Shown: positions 17,031-25,505 of the stretch, in pieces
Numbering within the stretch: the first letter of the stretch is position 1
Layout of the letters: every line of letters begins with the position of its first letter
NCBI GenBank assembly: GCA_030425285.1
Contig: JAUIAY010000014.1
Coordinates: 1-57,763 of the forward strand
Direction of reading: 5' to 3'
Length of the DNA stretch: 57,763 nucleotides
Origin: Bacteroidia bacterium
Lineage (GTDB): Bacteria; Bacteroidota; Bacteroidia; Flavobacteriales; Flavobacteriaceae
Position numbers and translations under genes: made by a program
The notes under the pieces: generated by a model
The model's input: the letters and a program-made list of their open reading frames with translations, nothing else
What the model was told of the DNA's origin: nothing
The model's database searches: none

Positions 17031-18113
17031 ATGAAAAATACAGCTTTAACTGATACACACATTGCACTTGGTGCCAAAATGGTTCCTTTTGCAGGATACA
17101 ATATGCCTGTTCAATATGAAGGCGTCAATATAGAACATGAAACCGTACGAAATGCGGTTGGTGTGTTTGATGTCTCACACATGGGTGAGTTTTTAATTGA
17201 AGGGCCTCATGCCTTGGAATTGATTCAAAAAGTAACCAGTAACGACGCTTCCAAGCTGACCGTTGGTAAAGCACAATATAGCTGTCTGCCAAATGATACA
17301 GGTGGAATTGTTGACGACCTTATTGTATATCGCGTGAAAGATGAAACCTATTTATTGGTAGTTAATGCCAGTAATATTGAAAAAGACTGGAACTGGATTA
17401 GTTCCAAAAACGATGTTGGTGCCACTATGCGGGATTTAAGCGAAGACTATTCCCTACTGGCCATTCAAGGACCAAAAGCTGTTGAAGCTATGCAAAGTCT
17501 TTCAAGTCATGATTTATCAGACATTAAGTTTTACAATTTTGTAGTTGGTGATTTTGCAGGTATCGAGCATGTGATTATTTCTGCAACGGGTTACACAGGT
17601 AGTGGTGGATTTGAAATCTATTGCAAAAACAGTGAAGTAAAACAAATCTGGGATAAGGTTTTCGAGGCTGGAGCCGATTATGGTATCAAACCAATAGGAT
17701 TGGCTGCACGTGACACCTTGCGTTTAGAAATGGGTTATTGCTTATATGGCAATGATATTAATGATACCACCTCACCTTTTGAAGCTGGCTTGGGATGGAT
17801 AACAAAGTTCACCAAAGAATTTACCAATTCTGAAGCATTGGAAGACGAAAAACGTCGTGGTCCTAGTCGTAAACTAGTGGCTTTTGAATTGGATGAAAGG
17901 GGTATTCCTAGACAAGGATATGATATTGTTGACAATGAAGGTAAGAAAATTGGCGAAGTAACTTCAGGTACTATGTCACCTTCATTAGGAAAAGGTATTG
18001 GATTGGGATATGTACCTCCTATTTTCACTGATGAGAATAGTAAAATACACATTCAGATTCGTAAAAATGCTGTTCCTGCAACAGTTGTTAAATTACCGTT
18101 TTACAAAAAGTAA
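17031..18113 (+). CDS. gcvT: Glycine cleavage system T protein (aminomethyltransferase)
   Basis: A 360-residue tetrahydrofolate-dependent enzyme that takes the aminomethyl group from lipoylated H protein, releasing ammonia and forming methylene-THF. The start [16 protein letters not shown], the motif [10 protein letters not shown], the folate-site region [14 protein letters not shown] and the C-terminal [19 protein letters not shown] are characteristic. The length matches bacterial GcvT. gcvH and gcvP are not in the window, which is usual in this phylum. Promoter and long AT-rich leader lie in the divergent region with the aminopeptidase gene. Confidence 0.96.
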   Translation: MKNTALTDTHIALGAKMVPFAGYNMPVQYEGVNIEHETVRNAVGVFDVSHMGEFLIEGPHALELIQKVTSNDASKLTVGKAQYSCLPNDTGGIVDDLIVYRVKDETYLLVVNASNIEKDWNWISSKNDVGATMRDLSEDYSLLAIQGPKAVEAMQSLSSHDLSDIKFYNFVVGDFAGIEHVIISATGYTGSGGFEIYCKNSEVKQIWDKVFEAGADYGIKPIGLAARDTLRLEMGYCLYGNDINDTTSPFEAGLGWITKFTKEFTNSEALEDEKRRGPSRKLVAFELDERGIPRQGYDIVDNEGKKIGEVTSGTMSPSLGKGIGLGYVPPIFTDENSKIHIQIRKNAVPATVVKLPFYKK

Positions 18114-18140
18114 ATTGCCGCTGGTCAGACGTTGGATTTC

Positions 18141-18971
18141 ATGAAGCAGATAAACAGCAAACATCGCATTTTAATTTTTGGTGCCAGTGGATTCATTGGT
18201 AATGCCATTTATAGAGAGCTTTGTGGCTATTATAAAACGTTTGGCACTTATAGAACTCCCAAGCGTGAGTTTGAAAAAAACCAGCAGTTCTTTCACTATG
18301 ATGTTGAGCAGGATGATGCCTATGAAATCCTAGAGGCTGTAAAACCTTCCATAATTATTTCGGCATTGCGTGGTGATTTTTCAGCTCAAATCATTGCACA
18401 TTCCCATATGCTAGAGTACATGAAACTGCACAAAACCAAAATGCTTTTTCTGTCTTCGGCTAATGTTTTTGATGCCTACAGCAAATATCCTAGCTATGAG
18501 AACGATAAAACTTACAGCAATAGCGTTTATGGGCATTTCAAGATTAAGATTGAAAACATGTTATTGAGAATGCCCAAGAAGCAAGTGGCCATTTTAAGGC
18601 TTCCTATGGTTTTTGGAAAGCACTCACCGCGAATAGAAGAAATCAAAACATTTCTGAAAGAAAAAGAACCTATTGAAGTTTTCCCAAACCTGATAATGAA
18701 TGTCACTTCTGACTACAAGGTAACGCAACAGGTACACTACATCATTAATCGGGAGAAATATGGTATTTACCATTTGGGAAGTCAAGATTTAGTGCATCAC
18801 GAGAGTTTTATTGAAGAAATTCTGGACTCTTTAGGTGCTAAAAATGCGATTTTAAAACGTGTTTACACTACCAATGACGATAGATATTTAGCGGTATTAC
18901 CCAAGGAACACCTATTACCAAAGCACTTACAGTTGCAGAGCAAGGAAACTTTAAAAGAATTGGAATTTTAG
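18141..18971 (+). CDS. NAD(P)-dependent SDR / RmlD-like sugar epimerase-reductase
   Basis: About 276 residues from the ATG at 18141; an in-frame TTG at 18132 would add three residues but is less likely. The Rossmann motif ILIFGASGFIGNAIY opens the protein. LSSANVFDAY supplies the Ser region and SVYGHFKIKIENML the catalytic YxxxK, as in extended SDRs of the dTDP-4-dehydrorhamnose reductase type. It probably acts on a nucleotide sugar or other carbonyl substrate that is not identifiable here. It follows gcvT by 27 nt and may be co-transcribed with it and the downstream dehydratase. Confidence 0.85.
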   Translation: MKQINSKHRILIFGASGFIGNAIYRELCGYYKTFGTYRTPKREFEKNQQFFHYDVEQDDAYEILEAVKPSIIISALRGDFSAQIIAHSHMLEYMKLHKTKMLFLSSANVFDAYSKYPSYENDKTYSNSVYGHFKIKIENMLLRMPKKQVAILRLPMVFGKHSPRIEEIKTFLKEKEPIEVFPNLIMNVTSDYKVTQQVHYIINREKYGIYHLGSQDLVHHESFIEEILDSLGAKNAILKRVYTTNDDRYLAVLPKEHLLPKHLQLQSKETLKELEF

Positions 18972-19019
18972 AGCGTATTCTTTCAAGGTTTTTGTAATTT
19001 AATGGAATAAAACTTCATT

Positions 19020-19310
19020 ATGGAAAAATTGACCCTTCAAGAGATTGAAAAAAAATTACTGCGCTTTCCTGATTGGGAATATTACGAAAATGCCCTTCAC
19101 GCAGAGTTTGAGTTTGATAATTTCAAGGATTGTTTTAGCGCCATGAGTCGCATTGCTTTTGAGTGTGAAGCGCAAAATCACCATCCGGAATGGACCAATG
19201 TTTATAATATTCTGTCCATCTCATTATCGACACATGATGCTAATGGCGTCACAGACAAAGATTTTAAACTGGCTGAAGCCATTGAAATGATTGTTGAAGT
19301 TCAAGAATAA
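19020..19310 (+). CDS. Pterin-4a-carbinolamine dehydratase
   Basis: A 96-residue single-domain protein of the PCD/DCoH family, which dehydrates 4a-hydroxytetrahydrobiopterin during aromatic hydroxylation. The active-site motif HHPEWTNVYN with its paired histidines is intact, and the distal LSTHDANGVTDKDFKLA carries the third conserved His. The length is standard. It stands 48 nt after the SDR gene and about 60 nt before yebC. No aromatic amino acid hydroxylase is seen in the window, so the partner must lie elsewhere. Confidence 0.93.
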   Translation: MEKLTLQEIEKKLLRFPDWEYYENALHAEFEFDNFKDCFSAMSRIAFECEAQNHHPEWTNVYNILSISLSTHDANGVTDKDFKLAEAIEMIVEVQE

Positions 19311-19339
19311 AAGATTTTTTTATAGCATGGCATTTTTTT

Positions 19340-19347
19340 TAAATTTG
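19340..19347 (+). promoter_or_regulatory. -7 element (TAAATTTG) upstream of yebC
   Basis: TAAATTTG fits TAnnTTTG and lies 24 bp before the yebC ATG at 19372. Confidence 0.4.
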
Positions 19348-19371
19348 CCACTCACTTTTAAATTATAATAT

Positions 19372-20091
19372 ATGGGAAGAGCTTTTGAATTCCGTAAAGC
19401 ACGAAAAATGAAACGCTGGTCTGCAATGAGCAAGGCCTTTACCAGAATAGGTAAGGATATTGTGATGGCAGTAAAAGAAGGTGGTCCTGATCCAGATAGC
19501 AACTCCAGATTACGTGCCGTAATTCAAAATGCCAAGGCTGTTAATATGCCTAAAGACAATATTGAACGTGCCATAAAACGTGCTAGCGATAAAAATCAGG
19601 GCGATTATAAGGAAGTGATTTTTGAAGGCTATGCACCACATGGTATTGCTGTTTTGGTAGAAACCGCAACAGATAACAATACCAGGACTGTTGCCAACGT
19701 AAGAAGTTATTTCAACAAGTGTGATGGTAGCTTGGGAACTTCCGGTTCTGTGGTTTTTATGTTTGATCACACCTGTAACTTCCGAATCAATGGTGAAGGT
19801 CTTGACGCAGAAGAAATTGAATTGGAATTCATTGATTACGGAGCTGAAGAAGTATTTGTTGATGACGATGGTATTTTAATTTATGCACCTTTTGAAAGTT
19901 TTGGAGCCATTCAAGCTGAATTAGAAAATCGTGATATCGAGATTTTATCATCCGGTTTTGAACGTATTCCACAAGTGACCAAGCCTCTTACTGCTGAAGA
20001 AGCCGCAGACGTTGAGAAATTGTTGGAAAAGCTGGAAGAAGATGATGATGTGCAAAATGTCTACCATACTATGGAAGAGCAAACTGATTAA
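19372..20091 (+). CDS. yebC: YebC/PmpR family protein (DUF28)
   Basis: A 239-residue protein with the family opening MGRAFEFRKARKMKRWSAMS in the variant typical of Bacteroidota. It continues AFTRIGKDIVMAVKEGGPDP and ANMPKDNIERAIKRAS-like sequence (here VNMPKDNIERAIKRASDKN). Family members are described as transcription regulators and, more recently, as factors helping ribosomes through difficult sequences. The C-terminus is acidic. It has its own promoter-like element and ends before a strong terminator. Confidence 0.95.
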   Translation: MGRAFEFRKARKMKRWSAMSKAFTRIGKDIVMAVKEGGPDPDSNSRLRAVIQNAKAVNMPKDNIERAIKRASDKNQGDYKEVIFEGYAPHGIAVLVETATDNNTRTVANVRSYFNKCDGSLGTSGSVVFMFDHTCNFRINGEGLDAEEIELEFIDYGAEEVFVDDDGILIYAPFESFGAIQAELENRDIEILSSGFERIPQVTKPLTAEEAADVEKLLEKLEEDDDVQNVYHTMEEQTD

Positions 20092-20115
20092 AAAAATTAA
20101 TGATAAATAAATATT

Positions 20116-20144
20116 AAAATCCTAAACGAGATGTTTAGGATTTT
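20116..20144 (+). terminator. Terminator of yebC
   Basis: Arms AAAATCCTAAAC (20116-20127) and GTTTAGGATTTT (20133-20144) form a perfect 12-bp stem with a 5-nt loop, followed by a T run. Confidence 0.92.
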
Positions 20145-20199
20145 TTATTTTTAGAGGTAACAAAACGCTATTATAATCGTTTATTAATTAAAAACACCT

Positions 20200-21684
20200 A
20201 TGCGCAACAAACCTATCTCCTCCTGTCTTTTCGTTTGTTTTTGTTTATTCTTTTCAACTTCCCTTATAGCTCAAAGCATTAATGGAAAAATCATCAATGA
20301 GAAAGATGAACCAATTCCTTTTGCAACGATTCAAATTGGAGATGATTACGGTGTAATTTCAAATGACGAAGGCAATTTCACCATTGCCACTTCAGGTTTC
20401 AACCCTACAGATTCAGTTACAATTTCCTGTCTAGGCTACGAAAAACTCGGTATGCAGTTACAGGAGTTTTCATCAAAAAACTATGTGATGTATGAGATGG
20501 TGAATGAGCTTTCTGAAGTTTTCATAACAGATAGAAAACTAGGGATTGATTCCATATTGTATTATGTGAATGCCAATCTTAAAAAGAATTATAAACTAGA
20601 TTCACAGTCTTTCAAGTTTTTTGGAAGACGCACAGAATACATTCTTGGAAAAACGGCCGATTTTGAAATAGAAAAATCATCTAGCTTTAAGAAAAAGCAA
20701 CTAGAAGATTTTAATAGAGATTTTGATGCTTTGGAAACGTCATTAATTAACAATAAATCCAAGCAATATTCTGATGTTGTTTCTACGCTTTACGTCTTAA
20801 ATGATAGTAAAGCAAAGCTAAACATAGAAAAAGCTGTCAGGCTTCTTGATGAAAAAAATGACCAATCGTTAGAGAAGATTGCCGAAAAAGGCAACGATAT
20901 TGTTTTTAAGCATTTAGACAAGGATAAAGTGTATACTGTTAAGTCTGGTCTGTTCAAAGTTTCAGATTCAGCTACATTTAATAACCGAGAAGATAAAATG
21001 GGAGATAGCATCAATACGGTTAAAAATGTTAAAAACGCCACTTTTGGAATTTTGAAGAACAACAGTTTTGCTTCTGATGAACCCGCTTTGGACTTTGTGA
21101 CTGAAAACCGCAAATACAAATACGAATTGGAAGACCTTACTTTGTTAAATGATGAAATTGTTTACATAGTAAACTTCAAACCCAAACGCAGTTCCGCAAA
21201 ATATACTGGTACTATGTATATTTCGCATGAAACCTTTGCCGTTGTTAGAGCTGATTATAAATTTTATGAAAACCGAATAGGCGAAAAATTCAATTTACGC
21301 TTGCTTTTAGGTATTAAGTATGTTGAGCGCAACAGAGTTGGTTCAGTATCCTATAAAAAGCGTGATAATGGTATCTATTACCCCTATTATATAAGCGAGC
21401 AGGTTGATAGATATTTTTATGTCAACAGACCCATTAAATTCATTGATAATGCAGATAGCAGCAACAAAGTAGCTTTTGATTTTATGATTGAAGGAACTTT
21501 TAAAGAACGCTCTGAAATACTGATGCTTGAAGTAAACGATATTACAGATGCCGACTATAATGCTGCATCCCAATCCAAGCAAATCGATTATTTAATACTC
21601 AAGGAATATGATCCAACGGTTTGGTCAGACTACAACGTTTTGGAACCGCTTCAGGAAATGAAAGAATTTAAGGTTTCGGAATAA
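20200..21684 (+). CDS. Exported protein with CarboxypepD_reg-like domain
   Basis: A 494-residue exported protein. The signal peptide ends near SLIAQS. Residues about 25-110 are a carboxypeptidase regulatory-like beta sandwich (INGKIINEKDEPIPFATIQI, then GVISNDEGNFTI), common in Bacteroidota outer-membrane proteins. A linker containing SEVFITDRKL resembles the segment that links such domains to barrels. The remainder is a soluble beta-rich domain with YKYELEDLTLLNDEIVYIV and a late YYPYYISEQVDRYFYVNR. There is no TonB-dependent receptor barrel, so it is one of the common short relatives of unknown role. It is flanked by terminators and transcribed alone. Confidence 0.8.
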   Translation: MRNKPISSCLFVCFCLFFSTSLIAQSINGKIINEKDEPIPFATIQIGDDYGVISNDEGNFTIATSGFNPTDSVTISCLGYEKLGMQLQEFSSKNYVMYEMVNELSEVFITDRKLGIDSILYYVNANLKKNYKLDSQSFKFFGRRTEYILGKTADFEIEKSSSFKKKQLEDFNRDFDALETSLINNKSKQYSDVVSTLYVLNDSKAKLNIEKAVRLLDEKNDQSLEKIAEKGNDIVFKHLDKDKVYTVKSGLFKVSDSATFNNREDKMGDSINTVKNVKNATFGILKNNSFASDEPALDFVTENRKYKYELEDLTLLNDEIVYIVNFKPKRSSAKYTGTMYISHETFAVVRADYKFYENRIGEKFNLRLLLGIKYVERNRVGSVSYKKRDNGIYYPYYISEQVDRYFYVNRPIKFIDNADSSNKVAFDFMIEGTFKERSEILMLEVNDITDADYNAASQSKQIDYLILKEYDPTVWSDYNVLEPLQEMKEFKVSE

Positions 21685-21688
21685 AAAG

Positions 21689-21716
21689 AAAAAGCTACTG
21701 TTTTAAGTAGCTTTTT
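21689..21716 (+). terminator. Terminator after the CarboxypepD_reg-like gene
   Basis: Arms AAAAAGCTACT (21689-21699) and AGTAGCTTTTT (21706-21716) with a 6-nt loop and a following T run. Confidence 0.9.
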
Positions 21717-21806
21717 TTCATGATACATGTTTCTTTTTAGGGACAAACGTTTACTTTATGTTTCATATACCATTTGAATATTATTACTCAAAATTCATGC
21801 CGTATT

Positions 21807-22355
21807 TTATGAATATTCTGGGATTTTTCCCTTTACACCCTCAAAAAAACGCTTCATAAAGGCAAAATCTGCTTCAAGATTATCTGTAGGATAAAACGGT
21901 TCGGATATTTTGTTTTGTTTGTTTTCAAAATCCAATGTGAACATAATTATGGGAACTTTGGCAGCTTTGGCTATATAATAAAATCCCGTTCGCCACTTCT
22001 CTACCTTTTTTCGTGTCCCTTCAGGTGCCAATGCCAACCTGAATTCTTCTTGTTGATCAAACAATTTAGCAATAGCCTCTACTTTGTTTTGACTGGAACC
22101 TCTATCTATAGGTGCACCTCCAATAGCTTTTAAATACCAGCCAAAGGGACCTATAAACAGTTCTTTTTTTCCTATAAAATTAGACTTGACACCAACAACT
22201 TTTCGAAGTAACACACCAATATAAAAATCATGCCAACTGGTATGAGGTACGGCTATTAAAACTGCTTTTTTTACCGTGTCTTTAGACATATTTACATTAC
22301 CAACTACTTTCCAACCTAAAACCTTGAAATAAATAAACTTGGCAAGCCAACGCAT
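21807..22355 (-). CDS. PlsC-like 1-acyl-glycerol-phosphate acyltransferase
   Basis: A 182-residue acyltransferase of the PlsC fold. The catalytic HX4D box is in VPHTSWHDFYIG (His and Asp four residues apart) and the phosphate-binding box is APEGTRKKVEKW. It transfers an acyl chain, most often to lysophosphatidate, on the cytoplasmic face of the inner membrane. It is shorter than PlsC of E. coli (about 245) and belongs to the compact group seen in Bacteroidota. The start ATG is 1 nt beyond the kdnB stop, so it is last in the minus-strand operon with Kdo genes; a role in lipid A or membrane lipid acylation is inferred from that. Confidence 0.85.
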   Translation of the reverse strand: MRWLAKFIYFKVLGWKVVGNVNMSKDTVKKAVLIAVPHTSWHDFYIGVLLRKVVGVKSNFIGKKELFIGPFGWYLKAIGGAPIDRGSSQNKVEAIAKLFDQQEEFRLALAPEGTRKKVEKWRTGFYYIAKAAKVPIIMFTLDFENKQNKISEPFYPTDNLEADFAFMKRFFEGVKGKIPEYS

Positions 22356-22356
22356 G

Positions 22357-23439
22357 TTACATTTTTTGATATAGTTCTCTTAACCTTTCAGGTGTAATCT
22401 CCTTTTTCCAATTCTTGCCAATGGCGTTTTCCCATAAAGGCTGTAAACTTAATGCTACTTTAATCATGGTATCAAATTCTCCATCGGTTAAATTGGCACA
22501 AAGATTTTGAGGCAATTGAATATTGTGTTTAGACTTCATTTTCTTGAAAAGCTTCACCCCTTCCGGATAAAATTCTTCCAGATGATCAAATACAATACAA
22601 TTACCGATACCATGTTTAGTACCCAAAACATAGCTCAATCCATAACTCATAGCATGTGCTACACCTACTTGCGAATAGGCTATACTCATACCTCCATGCC
22701 AAGAAGCCATCATGAGTTTATCTTGTGCTTCTTCAGCCGATAAATTATTATCCAAAAACAACTCTTTACAAAGTTGATAGGCTTTCTCTCCATAACTTTC
22801 ACTAAACGCATTTAAAAAGGTTCCATTAAGCGATTCTATACAGTGAATGTAACAGTCCATACCTGTATAAAACCATTGATCTCTAGGAACATCCTTGGTT
22901 AATTCAGGGTCAAGAATAACTTGATCAAATGGTGTGAAATCCGAATTGATTCCTAGCTTTTTATCTGGTCCAGTAAGTACAGTGGTTCTAGATACTTCAG
23001 CACCAGTACCGGATATGGTTGGTATGCCAACATGATAAACAGCTGGGTTTTTGACCAAATCCCAACCTTGATAATCCTTGGATTCACCATCGTTGGTAAG
23101 CATTATGGAAACAGCCTTTGCCAAATCCATAATCGTTCCGCCACCAATTCCGATAATACCTGATGGACGTTCTTTTGTAGTTAAAATAATTTCTTCAACT
23201 AACGTATCGACCTGTGAGGTTTTGGGTTCTTCATTGGCAGATATGTAAAGTATCTTATCATTATAAGCCAAAGGAATTCGTGAAGTGAGCCATGAGTTTC
23301 CTTTAAAAACATCATCCACAAAAAAAATGAAAGGTGCATTTACATTTAACCTTTTAGGTGAAATAATTTCGTCTAATTGATTAAAACTGCCGCGTCCAAA
23401 AACAACTCTGGACACCATCGGATAATTTTTATAACTCAT
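22357..23439 (-). CDS. kdnB: Iron-containing alcohol dehydrogenase, KdnB-like Kdo 8-oxidase
   Basis: A 360-residue Fe-ADH family protein. The opening FGRGSFNQLDEII, then GIGGGTIMDLAKAVS, GIPTISGTGAEVSRT and the signature GMDCYIHCIESLNGTFLNAF closely resemble my recollection of Shewanella KdnB, which oxidises C8 of Kdo before transamination to 8-amino-Kdo. The four metal ligands are in place: Asp and His in MDCYIHC, His in GVAHAMSYG and His in TKHGIGNC. It lies in a run with a HAD phosphatase and kdsB, which supports a Kdo substrate. The aminotransferase partner kdnA is not in the window. A general alcohol dehydrogenase is the alternative. Confidence 0.8.
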   Translation of the reverse strand: MSYKNYPMVSRVVFGRGSFNQLDEIISPKRLNVNAPFIFFVDDVFKGNSWLTSRIPLAYNDKILYISANEEPKTSQVDTLVEEIILTTKERPSGIIGIGGGTIMDLAKAVSIMLTNDGESKDYQGWDLVKNPAVYHVGIPTISGTGAEVSRTTVLTGPDKKLGINSDFTPFDQVILDPELTKDVPRDQWFYTGMDCYIHCIESLNGTFLNAFSESYGEKAYQLCKELFLDNNLSAEEAQDKLMMASWHGGMSIAYSQVGVAHAMSYGLSYVLGTKHGIGNCIVFDHLEEFYPEGVKLFKKMKSKHNIQLPQNLCANLTDGEFDTMIKVALSLQPLWENAIGKNWKKEITPERLRELYQKM

Positions 23440-23470
23440 GTAATTGGTTCTGTAACAAAAATATTATTTT

Positions 23471-24175
23471 TTAGTTTAATAATGGTAATATATCCAATAA
23501 ACTACGTACGGTTTTATATTCCGCACCATTTGTATCGTCTTCATGTACCTCTTCATGTAACCAAGTGGTATGAAACGGAACATGGATAGCATGGGCTTTG
23601 ATATTTATCAGTGGTAACACATCCGATTTCAAAGAATTACCAATCATCAAAAACTCGGAAGGTTTAATATCTAAATGATTTAACAACTTGGAATAATTAC
23701 CTTCCTTTTTATCGCTCAACACTTCAATATGGTGAAAGTAATCCAACAAACCCGACTTTTCCAATTTGCGTTCCTGATCCAACAAATCACCTTTGGTGGC
23801 CAAAATTAACCGGTAATCTTGCGATAAATTCTTTAATACCTCTTCAACACCTTCCAAAAGTTCTACAGGTTTGTTAATCATATCCTTACCTATTTCCAAA
23901 ATGTCCTGAATGACTTGGTTTGATACTTTATTATTGGATAATTCCAAAGCCATTTCAATCATGGACAACACAAAACCCTTCACGCCATAACCATACAATG
24001 GTAGGTTTTTCATTTCCATTTTAAACAGTTCTTGGTCTATTTTGTTCAATGTTTCATATTTGGATAGTAATTTTCCAAAAGCCACTTCGGCATCCCTGAA
24101 ATATGTTTCATTGACCCAAAGGGTATCGTCTGCATCAAACCCAATAACCTTAATATGACTGTAGTCTACTTCCAT
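23471..24175 (-). CDS. HAD-superfamily hydrolase (subfamily IA)
   Basis: A 234-residue phosphatase of the haloacid dehalogenase fold. Motif I is [14 protein letters not shown] with the nucleophile and acid-base Asp pair; the Thr/Lys motifs appear in [12 protein letters not shown] and [10 protein letters not shown]; motif IV is [14 protein letters not shown] with a single acidic residue. The cap is helical, as in YjjG-like nucleotidases. The ATG overlaps the end of kdsB by 10 nt, so translation is coupled. A role on a Kdo phosphate or related sugar phosphate is inferred from position only; typical KdsC is a shorter, cap-less HAD. Confidence 0.85.
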   Translation of the reverse strand: MEVDYSHIKVIGFDADDTLWVNETYFRDAEVAFGKLLSKYETLNKIDQELFKMEMKNLPLYGYGVKGFVLSMIEMALELSNNKVSNQVIQDILEIGKDMINKPVELLEGVEEVLKNLSQDYRLILATKGDLLDQERKLEKSGLLDYFHHIEVLSDKKEGNYSKLLNHLDIKPSEFLMIGNSLKSDVLPLINIKAHAIHVPFHTTWLHEEVHEDDTNGAEYKTVRSLLDILPLLN

Positions 24176-24897
24176 AATTTTTTGGCACGTTCTAAATCTT
24201 CAGGCGTATCAATTTCAACACCTTGAACATTAGTTTCAACCATCTTTATTTTTTTACTGTACTCCAAATAGCGAATACATTCTATTTTTTCCGAGGCTTC
24301 TAATTCCAACATAGGCAACCTATAAAAATCCAACAAGGCCTCCCTTCTGAAAGCATAGACACCTTTGTGTTTAAAATATTTGGTGGCTACAGATTTATCC
24401 CTTGGAAACGGAATGGGACTTCTGGAGAAATATAGGGCGAAATTATTTTTATCTGTTATAACCTTAACTGTGTTTGGGTTACTAATTTCATCCCAATCGG
24501 TTATGTGCACCATAAGTGAAGCTAGATCAATTTCCTTATCAGTATCGGTTTTAAAAACCTCAATTAGCTTTCTTAACGAAGTTTCTTCTGTGAAAGGTTC
24601 ATCGCCTTGAACATTAACTACAATATCTACATCGTCCATGAACTCGATTGCTTCAGCTATTCGGTCACTACCACATTCATGTTCTTTAACACTCATGATA
24701 GCCTTACCTCCATTTTGGGTTATTTCATTGAAAATAATATCACTATCGGTTACTACATATACATCATCAAAAAGCCCTGTCTTCACAGTAGCTTCATAAG
24801 TGCGTAGAATTACCGTCTTCCCTTCTAAATCCTGCATTAATTTACCTGGAAATCGTGAGGCACTGTATCGTGCCGGAATCATTGAAATTATCTTCAT
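24166..24897 (-). CDS. kdsB: 3-deoxy-manno-octulosonate cytidylyltransferase
   Basis: A 243-residue enzyme that activates Kdo (or 8-amino-Kdo) with CTP to CMP-Kdo in the cytoplasm for LPS synthesis. It begins [20 protein letters not shown], the nucleotide-binding loop. [10 protein letters not shown] holds the metal-binding Asp, and [11 protein letters not shown] and [16 protein letters not shown] form the sugar site. The C-terminal [19 protein letters not shown] is also typical. It is co-directional and overlapping with the HAD gene and upstream of kdnB; in organisms with KdnAB the cognate KdsB prefers the 8-amino sugar. Confidence 0.95.
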   Translation of the reverse strand: MKIISMIPARYSASRFPGKLMQDLEGKTVILRTYEATVKTGLFDDVYVVTDSDIIFNEITQNGGKAIMSVKEHECGSDRIAEAIEFMDDVDIVVNVQGDEPFTEETSLRKLIEVFKTDTDKEIDLASLMVHITDWDEISNPNTVKVITDKNNFALYFSRSPIPFPRDKSVATKYFKHKGVYAFRREALLDFYRLPMLELEASEKIECIRYLEYSKKIKMVETNVQGVEIDTPEDLERAKKLWK

Positions 24898-24943
24898 TGG
24901 AATATGCTCATTGCTTCTTCAAAAATAACACAATTATATTAAT

Positions 24944-25504
24944 TTATTGGCGAGATTTCATCTTTCTATAAAGCCTAAAAACGAAATATAGAATTATCAA
25001 AACCAAAACTGTGGCCAGTATAGGAATGAACACCGAAATGATAGATAACACAAAGGATGTAACCGTTTCAATAGTAGATACAATCGGATTTGCAAACCCA
25101 GCTGTTGTTGTGGTTGAAGCCAATCTAGAAACACTGGATGTACCAGCAACAACGGCAGCAGTTCCACCACCAGCAATAATAGCCAAAGACCATGTAGCCA
25201 CAGGACTTAAATCTACCATGGTTGATGCCATAACAGCTGTGCCAGCTATGGTAGCCAACGGAACTGTTATACTATCCAATAAATTATCTACATAGGGAAT
25301 ATAATACGCAAATATTTCAACAAGTGTTGCCACACCAAATGTTATTAAAGCTGCTGTGCTGCCCAACCACATCCAAGATTCATTAAGCTCCCAAACACCA
25401 TAATACGATGACAAACTTAAAACAAATAGTGGGACAAATACCCTAAAGCCAACTGAAGCAGCCAATCCAATACCTAAACAAATACTTAATAATGTTTCAG
25501 TCAT
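24944..25504 (-). CDS. DUF4126 family membrane protein
   Basis: A 186-residue, very hydrophobic protein with four to five predicted membrane segments. It opens LLSICLGIGLAASVGFRVFV and contains AAVVAGTSSVSRLASTTTTA, a Ser/Thr/Ala-rich repeat-like stretch typical of DUF4126. It ends in a long hydrophobic helix and a basic tail (YRKMKSRQ). The function is unknown. Its ATG is 1 nt after the helicase stop and 46 nt before kdsB, placing it within the minus-strand operon. Confidence 0.85.
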   Translation of the reverse strand: MTETLLSICLGIGLAASVGFRVFVPLFVLSLSSYYGVWELNESWMWLGSTAALITFGVATLVEIFAYYIPYVDNLLDSITVPLATIAGTAVMASTMVDLSPVATWSLAIIAGGGTAAVVAGTSSVSRLASTTTTAGFANPIVSTIETVTSFVLSIISVFIPILATVLVLIILYFVFRLYRKMKSRQ

Positions 25505-25505
25505 T

